From Deltaproteobacteria bacterium (GTDB lineage Bacteria; Myxococcota; Polyangia; Haliangiales; Haliangiaceae), in NCBI GenBank assembly GCA_018262455.1, contig JAGSPR010000496.1, positions 1-5,088 of the forward strand: a stretch of 5,088 nucleotides of DNA, written 5' to 3'. Below are positions 1-5,088 of this stretch, piece after piece. Both the position numbers and the translations under genes were made by a program. How positions within the stretch are numbered: the stretch's first letter is position 1; the number at the start of each line of letters is the position of its first letter. Below the pieces are notes generated by a model. That model was not told the DNA's origin. It saw nothing but the letters and a program-made list of their open reading frames with translations, and did not search any database.

Positions 1-108
1 GAGGTCGCGGCCGTAGCCATCGAGGGTGTTGCGCGCGAGCCCGCGCTCGACCTTCAGGTGGTCGAGGTAGAGGTCAGCCGCCTCGTCGAGGCGCAGCCGG
101 CGTGCCAT
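1..108 (-). CDS. XerC/XerD-type tyrosine recombinase, N-terminal fragment
   Basis: The reverse complement read from the ATG at 108 down to base 1 gives 36 uninterrupted codons and runs off the left edge. The peptide contains the segment YLDHLKVERGLARNTLDGY (residues 14-32), which matches the start of the SAM-like core-binding domain of Xer recombinases (family pattern: a helix, then VERGLS-x-NT-x-x-x-Y-x-RDL). Family members cut and rejoin DNA through a catalytic tyrosine and resolve chromosome dimers at dif sites. The catalytic domain lies outside the window, so XerC, XerD and an unrelated phage-type integrase cannot be fully separated, although the N-terminus looks like a chromosomal Xer. 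The gene is divergent from the protease-scpAB-rluB block, and xerD is often found near scpAB. No good Shine-Dalgarno precedes the ATG. An in-frame TTG at 141 would add 11 mostly Arg-rich residues and is less likely. Confidence 0.82.
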   Translation of the reverse strand, partial: MARRLRLDEAADLYLDHLKVERGLARNTLDGYGRDL

Positions 109-219
109 GGGCCATCGTCGACGAATGGCGGGGCGGCGCAAGTTTCCTGTGCCGGTTGCGAACGGGCCTTCGTCCGTCCATAGTCCCCCTCAGATCCCCG
201 GATAACCGACCCAGACGAC
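109..219. promoter_or_regulatory. Divergent intergenic region between the Xer gene and the operon
   Basis: These 111 bases separate two genes transcribed away from each other, so promoters for both should lie here. I see no coding potential: the plus-strand frame of the downstream protease has a stop (TAG at 181-183) and no ATG, GTG or TTG before 220. No convincing operator palindrome or RNA element is visible. A weak promoter candidate for the plus strand is listed separately; none was identified with confidence for the minus strand. Confidence 0.6.
156..184 (+). promoter_or_regulatory. Candidate sigma70-like promoter for the protease-scpAB-rluB operon
   Basis: TTGCGA at 156-161 (four of six matches to TTGACA) and CATAGT at 179-184 (four of six to TATAAT) are separated by 17 bases, the ideal spacing. 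Transcription would start near 191, leaving a leader of about 28 bases before the ATG at 220. The match is modest and such hexamers arise by chance, so this is a candidate only. Its location in the sole large intergenic gap supports it. Confidence 0.3.
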
Positions 220-918
220 ATGGACATTTCCACCGACACCATCCGCTGGATCTTCGTCGATCTGTTCATCCTGTTGATCTCGATCGCGCTTCACGAGTTT
301 GGCCATGCCTACATGGCGGATCGCCTCGGCGACGACACCCCCCGCCGGCAGGGCCGCGTCACCCTGAACCCGCTGGCGCATGCCGATCCGATCGGGACGT
401 TCCTGCTGCCGTTGATCGGCAACCTGCACGCCGCTGCCGGAGGCCACGGCGGAGGCTTCGGCTGGGGCAAGCCGGTGCAGTGGAACCCGTCGCGGATCCG
501 GCGGGGAATCCGGATGTCCACCGCCAACATCCTGGTCTCGTTCGCCGGTCCGTTCATGAACCTGGCGCTCGCCACGGTCCTGGCGCTCGTCCACACGATC
601 CTGCGTGCGGCTGGGGTGGTCGACGGCGCCGCCCTCACCGTGCTCGACCCGGACGCGATCTTCTACGTCGCGGTCACCACGAACTTCGTGCTGTTCTTCT
701 TCAACCTGCTGCCCGTGCCACCGCTCGATGGTGGCCACATCACGCGGGCGTTCATGCCGTATCGCCATCGCGAGACGTTCGATAACGTCGCCAAGTACGG
801 ACCCTTCATCGTGATGGGTGTCGCGTTCATCCCGCCGATCAACAAGGTGTTCCTCGTACCTGCTGGATGGTGTGCGGAGCATCTGTACAAGGGCCTTGGC
901 TCGCTGTTCGGACTTTAG
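220..918 (+). CDS. Site-2 protease family (peptidase M50) membrane zinc metalloprotease
   Basis: A 232-residue polytopic membrane protein. Hallmarks of intramembrane zinc proteases are visible: HEFGH at residues 25-29 inside the first hydrophobic segment (two His zinc ligands and the catalytic Glu), NPLAHADPIGT at 50-60, FAGPFMNLALA at 108-118 (the conserved GPxxN element), and NLLPVPPLDGGH at 162-173, where D170 is the expected third zinc ligand. Hydrophobic segments lie near 8-28, 58-72, 101-131, 147-165 and 193-215. No PDZ domain interrupts it, so it is a short M50 protein of the YwhC-like group rather than full RseP. Substrates cannot be inferred. The start is secure: an in-frame TAG at 181-183 is followed by no usable start codon other than ATG 220. 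There is no obvious Shine-Dalgarno, consistent with a short leader. In related clusters a gene like this sits upstream of scpAB, sometimes with trpS between; here trpS is absent. Confidence 0.93.
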   Translation: MDISTDTIRWIFVDLFILLISIALHEFGHAYMADRLGDDTPRRQGRVTLNPLAHADPIGTFLLPLIGNLHAAAGGHGGGFGWGKPVQWNPSRIRRGIRMSTANILVSFAGPFMNLALATVLALVHTILRAAGVVDGAALTVLDPDAIFYVAVTTNFVLFFFNLLPVPPLDGGHITRAFMPYRHRETFDNVAKYGPFIVMGVAFIPPINKVFLVPAGWCAEHLYKGLGSLFGL

Positions 919-1758
919 ATGGATCAGGCTGGATACCAGGTCGCCCTCGACGTCTTCGAGGGGCCACTCGATTTGCTACTTCACCTCGTGAAGAAGCACG
1001 AGCTCTCGATCCTCGACATTCCGATCTCGTTCGTCACCGAGAAGTACCTCGACTACCTCGATGCGATGGCGGCGCTCGATATCGACGTCGCGGGCGAGTA
1101 CCTGCTGATGGCGGCGACGCTCTGTCACATCAAGTCGCGCGAGCTGCTGCCGACGCCCGAGCTCGAGGAGCAGGACGACGAGGTCGAGGGGGCCGAGGCC
1201 GAGGCCGAGATCGATCCTCGCGCCGACCTGATCAAGCGCCTCCTCGAGTATCAGAAATACAAGGAGGCGGCGACCCAGCTCGGTCAGCGGCCCGTCGTCG
1301 GCCGCAACGTGTGGAGCCGCGGTGCGCCCACCGAGGACGCCGTGAGCGAAGGCGTCGATGCCGATGCGATCGCGCCGCTGGCGCCGTTCCCGGTGCACAA
1401 GCTGATCGAGGCCTTCGATCGGGTGATGCAGCAGGCCAAGGTCAAGGTCACGCATGATGTCTTGATCGATCGGCTGAGCGTCAGCCAGAAGATTGCCGAG
1501 CTGACCGACCGGCTCGAGGCCGAAGGCCGGTTCACGTTCACCTCGATGTTCGGCTTCCTGCGCGATGGCGTGGCGCGCTCGGTCGTCGAGATCCGCCACG
1601 AGGCCGTGGTGACGTTCCTGGCGCTGCTCGAGATGGCGAAGCTGCGGCTGATCGCGCTCACCCAGCCCGAAGGCGGCGAAGAGATCATGATCGAGCGCTC
1701 GGGCGATGACCTCCGGGCCCGCGTCCAGGCCGGCGTGGCCCGCGACGACTATCGGTAG
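919..1758 (+). CDS. scpA: ScpA, kleisin subunit of the SMC-ScpAB condensin
   Basis: A 279-residue protein, slightly longer than typical ScpA (about 240-260). The N-terminus carries the diagnostic [11 protein letters not shown] (residues 13-23), followed by [12 protein letters not shown] and [18 protein letters not shown] (61-78), the helical part that in ScpA contacts the neck of SMC. An acidic linker (81-99, rich in Glu and Asp) precedes a helix with YQKYKEAA (111-118), in the region that binds the ScpB dimer. The C-terminal winged helix includes FTSMFGFL (207-214) and [15 protein letters not shown] (231-245) and would bind the SMC head. With SMC and ScpB it forms the ring that compacts and segregates the chromosome. 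The ATG touches the preceding TAG, and the immediately upstream in-frame stop excludes an earlier start. No strong Shine-Dalgarno is seen, so translation probably depends on termination of the protease gene. No smc gene is in the window. Confidence 0.96.
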   Translation: MDQAGYQVALDVFEGPLDLLLHLVKKHELSILDIPISFVTEKYLDYLDAMAALDIDVAGEYLLMAATLCHIKSRELLPTPELEEQDDEVEGAEAEAEIDPRADLIKRLLEYQKYKEAATQLGQRPVVGRNVWSRGAPTEDAVSEGVDADAIAPLAPFPVHKLIEAFDRVMQQAKVKVTHDVLIDRLSVSQKIAELTDRLEAEGRFTFTSMFGFLRDGVARSVVEIRHEAVVTFLALLEMAKLRLIALTQPEGGEEIMIERSGDDLRARVQAGVARDDYR

Positions 1759-1765
1759 TGTCGGA

Positions 1766-1784
1766 CCGCCGTGCTAGAAGGCGG
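1766..1784 (+). other. Short hairpin candidate upstream of the scpB ribosome binding site
   Basis: CCGCC at 1766-1770 can pair with GGCGG at 1780-1784 around a 9-base loop, in the 37-base gap between scpA and scpB. It ends two bases before the scpB Shine-Dalgarno and could modulate access to it. With only five pairs and no T-run it is not a terminator. In a sequence this GC-rich such a stem may be accidental. Confidence 0.25.
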
Positions 1785-1785
1785 C

Positions 1786-1790
1786 GAGGT
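1786..1790 (+). promoter_or_regulatory. Ribosome binding site that fixes the scpB GTG start
   Basis: GAGGT at 1786-1790 is a five-base match to the Shine-Dalgarno consensus and ends five bases before GTG 1796. It is the clearest ribosome binding site in the window and supports the upstream GTG rather than the internal ATG at 2285, at which the conserved ScpB core alone would begin. Confidence 0.65.
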
Positions 1791-1795
1791 ACCCC

Positions 1796-3415
1796 GTGAG
1801 CCGAAAGCGCAAACATAAGGCCAAGCCCAAGGCCTCGATCAAGGCCGGCTCGATCGAGTCGACGCTCGACGCGACCAGCGGTGACCCAGTCGACCCGGCG
1901 CTCGATCCGGAGTCCGATCCGGGCACGGCGCCGGAGCTCGCCACGGCGAGCGCAGCGCCGGACGAGGAGGTCCTTGCGGAGGGAAGCGGTCCGGTCGAGG
2001 CCGCGATGGGCGAGGCCGACGCCTTGGCCTCCGCCTTGGCCTCCGCTTCAGGCACCCCGTCAGGCGACGCCGTGGCGGCGGATTCAGGTGACGTCGACGT
2101 CGTCGTCCGCGAGGTCGAGGAGGAGCGGGTCGCCGATGACGAGGCGCTGCACGCGATGGAGCAGCCGGTCGAGACCCTCGCCGATGATCTCGAGCGCCGC
2201 ATGGACGGCGAGGCCATCGACGGCGAGGCCATCGACGGCGAGGCCATCGATCCGGTCGCCACGCTGCCGACCAGCGCTGCCACCATGGATGCGTCGCAGC
2301 TCAAGCAGCTCGTCGAGGCCCTGGTGTTTGCCTCGGACAAGCCGATCACGGTGGTGCGGCTGCGCCAGCTCACCCGCATCAGCGACACCCGGCGGCTCGA
2401 GCATGCGCTCGCCGAGCTCGCCGAGGATTACCGCGATCGCGGGCTCGTCCTCCAGCAGGTCTCCGGCGGCTACCAGTTCCGGACCCGAACGCAGTGGGCT
2501 GGCTGGGTCCAGCAGCTGATCGCCGGTCGGCCTGTCCGGCTGTCGCGTGCCCAGCTCGAGACGCTGGCGATCATCGCCTACCGCCAGCCGATCACGCGAC
2601 CAGAGATCGACGAGATCCGCGGCGTGGACTCGTCTGCCACCCTCAAGCTCCTGATGGATCGCGCGCTGATCCGCATCCTCGGCAAGAAGGAGGAGGTTGG
2701 TCGCCCGATGCTCTATGGCACCACGAAGGAGTTCCTCGACTTCTTCAGCCTCGGCGATCTGCGAGAGCTCCCGACCCTGCGCGAATACTCCGAGCTGACC
2801 GACGAGAGCCGTCAGGTCATGACCGACCGGCTGGGAGCCGCCCCGAACAGCGGCGACGATGACGGCGGCGAAGGCGGCAACGGCGGTGACTCGGGCGGCG
2901 GTGCTCCACCCTCGGCCGGGTTTGAGCCCGAGAGTGGGGGAGACGTCGGCCTGGGTGCCACCGCCGAGATCATCGAGCTCGAGGACATGATCGCGACCAT
3001 GGGGCGTGCGGCGGAGGACGACGAGGACGATGGTTCGTCGGAGCTCCTGGTGGACGGGTTCGTGGCGACCATGTCGGGCGAGATCAGCGCTTCGGAGCTC
3101 ATCGCTGCGATGCGCGTGGATTCGGATCCCGGCACGACGGCAGGTGTTGCGTTCGACCCGGGGGCGCATGAAGAGGCGACCGCCTCGGTGTTGATCTCAG
3201 CGATCCGGGCCACGGTCGAGGTCGAGGTCGACGGCGGGATCGGGATCGGGGTCGGGGTCGAGCTCGAGGTCGAACGCCTGGAGGCCGACAGCCTCGATCC
3301 GTTCGCCGTCACCACTGTCGACAAGGCCACCGAATCGGATGCGTTCGCGTCCGATGGTGGCGAGGCCGCACCGGACGACCCCGCACGCGACCACACCGCC
3401 GAACCATCGGATTGA
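1796..3415 (+). CDS. scpB: ScpB, KITE subunit of the SMC-ScpAB condensin, with long N- and C-terminal extensions
   Basis: A 539-residue protein; typical ScpB is about 180-220 residues. The conserved core spans roughly residues 164-335: it begins [20 protein letters not shown], has the second winged helix with [20 protein letters not shown] (257-276) and VDSS, and ends with [18 protein letters not shown] (302-319). This core dimerises and holds the middle of ScpA. Residues 1-163 are an added region that starts very basic ([11 protein letters not shown]) and becomes Ala/Asp/Glu-rich with small repeats. Residues from about 340 to 539 are another addition: a Gly/Asp linker (353-370), then Asp/Glu/Ala/Val-rich sequence with a Val-Glu/Ile-Gly dipeptide tract. 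Both additions look disordered and I recognise no domain in them. GTG 1796 is chosen because of the GAGGT at 1786-1790; the frame is open throughout. The stop lies six bases before the rluB ATG. Function of the core is near certain; the role of the extensions is unknown. Confidence 0.94.
   Translation: MSRKRKHKAKPKASIKAGSIESTLDATSGDPVDPALDPESDPGTAPELATASAAPDEEVLAEGSGPVEAAMGEADALASALASASGTPSGDAVAADSGDVDVVVREVEEERVADDEALHAMEQPVETLADDLERRMDGEAIDGEAIDGEAIDPVATLPTSAATMDASQLKQLVEALVFASDKPITVVRLRQLTRISDTRRLEHALAELAEDYRDRGLVLQQVSGGYQFRTRTQWAGWVQQLIAGRPVRLSRAQLETLAIIAYRQPITRPEIDEIRGVDSSATLKLLMDRALIRILGKKEEVGRPMLYGTTKEFLDFFSLGDLRELPTLREYSELTDESRQVMTDRLGAAPNSGDDDGGEGGNGGDSGGGAPPSAGFEPESGGDVGLGATAEIIELEDMIATMGRAAEDDEDDGSSELLVDGFVATMSGEISASELIAAMRVDSDPGTTAGVAFDPGAHEEATASVLISAIRATVEVEVDGGIGIGVGVELEVERLEADSLDPFAVTTVDKATESDAFASDGGEAAPDDPARDHTAEPSD
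2021..2044 (+). repeat. 12-bp tandem duplication in the scpB N-terminal extension
   Basis: GCCTTGGCCTCC occurs twice in perfect tandem (2021-2032 and 2033-2044) and encodes Ala-Leu-Ala-Ser twice. It is a recent in-frame expansion within low-complexity coding sequence. Confidence 0.85.
2204..2248 (+). repeat. 15-bp tandem triplication in the scpB N-terminal extension
   Basis: Three identical copies of GACGGCGAGGCCATC (2204-2218, 2219-2233, 2234-2248) encode DGEAI three times, residues 137-151 of ScpB. Perfect identity at the base level suggests a recent slippage or recombination expansion that kept the reading frame. The array lies just before the conserved core. Confidence 0.92.
3214..3272 (+). 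repeat. Degenerate hexamer tract in the scpB C-terminal extension
   Basis: The region is built from GTCGAG, GATCGG and GGTCGGG-like hexamers (period six) and encodes alternating dipeptides: Val-Glu repeats, then Asp-Gly-Gly, Ile-Gly, Val-Gly and Val-Glu again. Period six keeps the frame on expansion or contraction, so this is a likely length-variable simple-sequence region. Confidence 0.7.
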
Positions 3416-3420
3416 AATCA

Positions 3421-4731
3421 ATGGGTACCCCCGTTCGCTTGCAGCGCTACCTCGCCTCCGCCGGTGTTTCGGCCCGGAGGAAAGCCGAGGAGTTGATCAC
3501 GGCGGGACGGGTGAAGGTGAACGGGAAGATCGTGAACGTCCTCGGGTCGAAGATCGACCCGGATCACGACTCGGTCGAAGTCGATGGTGAAGCGGTGGTC
3601 GCGCTCGACAAGTTCTACGTCCTGCTCAACAAGCCCAAGGCCTGTATCACCGCGGTGACCGATGACCGCGGACGGCCGACCGTGATGGACTACCTGCCGA
3701 ACCTGCCAGTGCCGGTGAAGCCGGTCGGACGGCTCGATTTCTACACCGAGGGCGTCCTGCTGCTCACCAACGACGGCGAGCTCGCCGCGCGCTTGCTGGC
3801 GCCCGCGAACCACGTGCCGAAGACCTATCACGTGAAGGTCCACGGTCAACTCTCGACCGATGACGTGAAGCTCCTGCGGGAAGGGATCCAGCTCGACGAC
3901 GGCACCACGACGATGCCAGCCGAGGTCGAGATCCTGCCCGGCGAGAGCAAGTACACCTGGCTCGCGATCACGATCCACGAAGGCAAGCATCGCCAGATCC
4001 ACCGGATGATCGAGGCGCTCGGGTACCAGGTCGACAAGCTGCAGCGCGTCGCATTCGCCAACCTCTCGTTTCACGATCTGCGCGTCGGTGATGCGCGCGA
4101 GCTGACACAGGGCGAGCTCAACACGCTGCGCGACATCGTCGGCCTCGATCACAGCTCGGTGGCACGCGGATCATGGAACGCGCGGCGCGAGCGCACCGAT
4201 ATCCCACGCCGAGCGCGTGCCAAGGCCCGAGCCGAGGCCGAAGCCGAGCTCGCGGAGCGCGAGGCGAGGGAGGCCCAGAAGGCACGCGAGCCGGCCCACG
4301 GTCCCGATGATCTCGACGACTGGGTCGACGAGCTCGACGCCGACGACGTAGACGCCGCGCCCGATGCTGGGGACCGGACACCCGACGTACGAGGCGGACG
4401 TGATGCGCGGGGAAGTGTCGTGCCTGCTCGTAGCTACCGCGGCCTCGGCGACCCGCGTGGTGGAGAGGGGCCCGGTCGAGATGCTCGTCCTGCTCCCCGC
4501 ACCCCGCCCACGTCGCACCGCGGCGACGCGCCTGCGCGCAGCCCCCATCGCGCAGCACCTGCGCGCAGCTACGGTGGCGATTCGCGCTCGCGGGGTCGTG
4601 ATGCAGGCCCGCCCAGCCGTGCCGACGCGCGCTCGCGGGGTCGTGATGCAGGCCCGCCCAGCCGTGCCGGCCGGCGCCGACGCGCGCCCGCGTGGACGCG
4701 GCAGCGATGCACCTGCGCGCAGCTTCGGTAG
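3421..4731 (+). CDS. rluB: RsuA/RluB-family rRNA pseudouridine synthase with long basic tail; frame probably broken near the end
   Basis: Read literally this is 436 residues; the conserved enzyme occupies about 1-242. An S4 RNA-binding domain comes first ([20 protein letters not shown] at 6-25, then AGRVKVNGK at 28-36). The catalytic domain has [39 protein letters not shown] with D106 as the expected catalytic Asp, and [11 protein letters not shown] (186-196). Family enzymes isomerise a uridine in rRNA; RluB acts on 23S rRNA helix 80 and RsuA on 16S. The clustering with scpAB favours RluB. Beyond 242 comes an Arg/Ala/Glu helix-like stretch (about 260-288), an acidic patch ([16 protein letters not shown]), then an Arg/Gly/Asp-rich repeat tail. 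From about residue 417 the frame yields unrelated residues ([13 protein letters not shown]) and ends at TAG 4729-4731, while the repeat continues in the next frame. ATG 3421 is preferred over TTG 3412, which would overlap the scpB stop. Only a weak GGA precedes it. Confidence 0.9.
   Translation: MGTPVRLQRYLASAGVSARRKAEELITAGRVKVNGKIVNVLGSKIDPDHDSVEVDGEAVVALDKFYVLLNKPKACITAVTDDRGRPTVMDYLPNLPVPVKPVGRLDFYTEGVLLLTNDGELAARLLAPANHVPKTYHVKVHGQLSTDDVKLLREGIQLDDGTTTMPAEVEILPGESKYTWLAITIHEGKHRQIHRMIEALGYQVDKLQRVAFANLSFHDLRVGDARELTQGELNTLRDIVGLDHSSVARGSWNARRERTDIPRRARAKARAEAEAELAEREAREAQKAREPAHGPDDLDDWVDELDADDVDAAPDAGDRTPDVRGGRDARGSVVPARSYRGLGDPRGGEGPGRDARPAPRTPPTSHRGDAPARSPHRAAPARSYGGDSRSRGRDAGPPSRADARSRGRDAGPPSRAGRRRRAPAWTRQRCTCAQLR
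4583..4672 (+). repeat. Two 45-bp direct repeats in the rluB tail
   Basis: Copies at 4583-4627 and 4628-4672 are identical over their first 42 bases. In the rluB frame they encode [12 protein letters not shown] units. The second copy ends exactly where the reading frame appears to slip, and the GC-only string at 4669-4679 follows directly. Confidence 0.88.
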
Positions 4732-5088
4732 CGATTCGCGACCGCGTGGACGCGGCGGCGATGCACCTGCGCGCAGCTTCGGTAGCGATTCGCGACCGCG
4801 TGGACGCGGCGGGGATGCACCCACGCGCAGCTTCGGCGGAGACTCGCGCCCGCGGGGCCGCGATGCAGGCCCGCGCGGCGGTGCCGGCGGTGACTCGCGG
4901 CCGCGTGGACGCGGCGGAGATGCGCCGGCGCGCGGCTTCGGTGGCGACTCGCGCCCGCGGGGCCGCGATGCAGGCCCGCGCGGCGGTGCCGGTGGTGACT
5001 CGCGGCCGCGTGGACGCGGCGGAGATGCGCCGGCGCGCGGCTTCGGTGGCGACTCGCGCCCGCGGGGCCGCGATGCAGGCCCGCGCGG
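4670..5088 (+). CDS. Continuation of the RluB repeat tail in the +1 frame (partial, runs off the window)
   Basis: This is not a separate gene: it has no start of its own and is read in the frame one base later than the annotated rluB frame. It is open to the right edge and encodes [20 protein letters not shown] followed by repeats such as [18 protein letters not shown] and [17 protein letters not shown]. These are the same motif family (GGDS-R-x-RGRDAGP) that the rluB frame encodes just before 4669, so it looks like the true C-terminus after a one-base slip. Substitutions between adjacent copies support translation in this frame: of six differences seen, five fall at its third positions and are silent (4759, 4768, 4837, 4840, 4888 and their counterparts one repeat later); the sixth changes Ala to Thr. 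The tail resembles RGG/RG-rich RNA-binding tails in composition; binding is inferred. Confidence 0.75.
4723..4830 (+). repeat. Two 54-bp tandem repeats in the rluB tail
   Basis: Copies at 4723-4776 and 4777-4830 differ at three positions (unit offsets 37, 46, 47). Each encodes 18 residues, [22 protein letters not shown], in the +1 frame. In the annotated rluB frame the GGTAGC within the first copy supplies the TAG stop at 4729-4731. Confidence 0.9.
4831..5088 (+). repeat. 105-bp higher-order tandem repeats in the rluB tail (third copy cut by the window edge)
   Basis: Copies start at 4831, 4936 and 5041; the last is cut after 48 bases. Copies one and two differ at only three bases, all silent, and the visible part of copy three is identical to copy two. 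Each 35-residue unit is a composite of an 18-residue [22 protein letters not shown] module and a 17-residue [21 protein letters not shown] module, so it arose by joining two related short units and then duplicating the pair. The array end is outside the window. Confidence 0.93.

Noticed and set aside
102..785. Plus-strand 227-codon open frame overlapping the M50 protease in another frame
   Set aside because: Its translation is a run of Arg, Pro and His without domain features, whereas the overlapping frame carries the HEFGH, GPxxN and LDGGH motifs of M50 proteases.
1284..1688. Minus-strand open frame opposite scpA
   Set aside because: It overlaps the conserved scpA gene, is Ser/Arg/Thr-rich as expected from antisense reading of GC-rich codons, and matches no family I know.
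1766..1784. Intrinsic terminator between scpA and scpB
   Set aside because: The stem is only five pairs and no T-run follows; a strong ribosome binding site and scpB come right after.
2285..2287. ATG at 2285 as the true scpB start
   Set aside because: It would give a family-like N-terminus, but no clear Shine-Dalgarno precedes it and it would leave over 500 bases between scpA and scpB, whereas GTG 1796 has GAGGT at proper spacing and an open frame.
2084..3169. Long open frame on the minus strand opposite scpB (361 codons)
   Set aside because: It lies entirely across a well-supported scpB core on the plus strand. Long antisense open frames are expected where codons end in G or C, and its translation shows no recognisable domain.
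3412..3420. TTG at 3412 as the rluB start
   Set aside because: It would overlap the scpB stop and add only three residues; ATG at 3421 is three codons downstream and family members begin close to the S4 domain. The TTG cannot be fully excluded.
4171..4824. Minus-strand open frame with PRPRGRES repeats opposite the rluB tail
   Set aside because: Any tandem repeat with a period divisible by three yields repeated peptides in all frames that lack stops. The silent-change pattern supports the plus-strand +1 frame instead.
4583..5088. CRISPR-like array
   Set aside because: Repeats are directly adjacent with no unique spacers of uniform length, unit sizes change along the array, and they encode a continuous protein repeat that extends rluB.

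Overview
The window is GC-rich with a strong preference for G or C at third codon positions. It carries one gene fragment on the minus strand and a tight four-gene block on the plus strand. Xer recombinase, M50 site-2 protease, scpA, scpB and rluB next to each other is an arrangement I associate with delta-proteobacterial lineages (Myxococcota, Desulfobacterota/Geobacter-like). The long low-complexity acidic and Arg/Gly-rich protein extensions also fit a large-genome myxobacterial relative. This placement is inferred from gene order and composition, not from a database match.

Layout: (1) 1-108, minus strand: the first 36 codons of a XerC/XerD-type tyrosine recombinase that runs off the left edge. 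(2) 109-219: a 111-bp divergent intergenic region with one weak sigma70-like promoter candidate facing the operon. (3) 220-918: a membrane-embedded zinc protease of the M50 (site-2 protease) family. (4) 919-1758: scpA, whose ATG follows the protease stop codon with no gap and in the same reading frame. (5) 1796-3415: scpB, starting at GTG behind a clear ribosome binding site and made very long (539 aa) by low-complexity extensions on both sides of a normal core. (6) 3421 to the right edge: an RsuA/RluB-family rRNA pseudouridine synthase whose basic C-terminal tail ends in tandem repeats. No stretch over 300 bases lacks a gene.

The genes probably form one transcription unit (gaps of 0, 37 and 5 bases). 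ScpA and ScpB are the kleisin and KITE subunits that join SMC in the bacterial condensin, and Xer recombinases resolve chromosome dimers, so three of the five genes concern chromosome maintenance. RluB adds a ribosome-maturation function and the M50 protease a membrane-proteolysis function; their co-location with scpAB is recurrent but not mechanistically explained.

The most notable signal is at the right end. The rluB frame ends at a TAG at 4729-4731, but the Arg/Gly/Asp-rich repeat it encodes continues without interruption in the next frame to the window edge. Five of six substitutions between adjacent repeat copies fall at third positions of that second frame. This points to a one-base frameshift, real or from sequencing, near 4669-4678. 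The repeats themselves form a higher-order array with 45-, 54- and 105-bp units. I found no clearly new multi-gene system. The strongest candidates for novelty are the repeat tail of RluB and the unusual extensions of ScpB.
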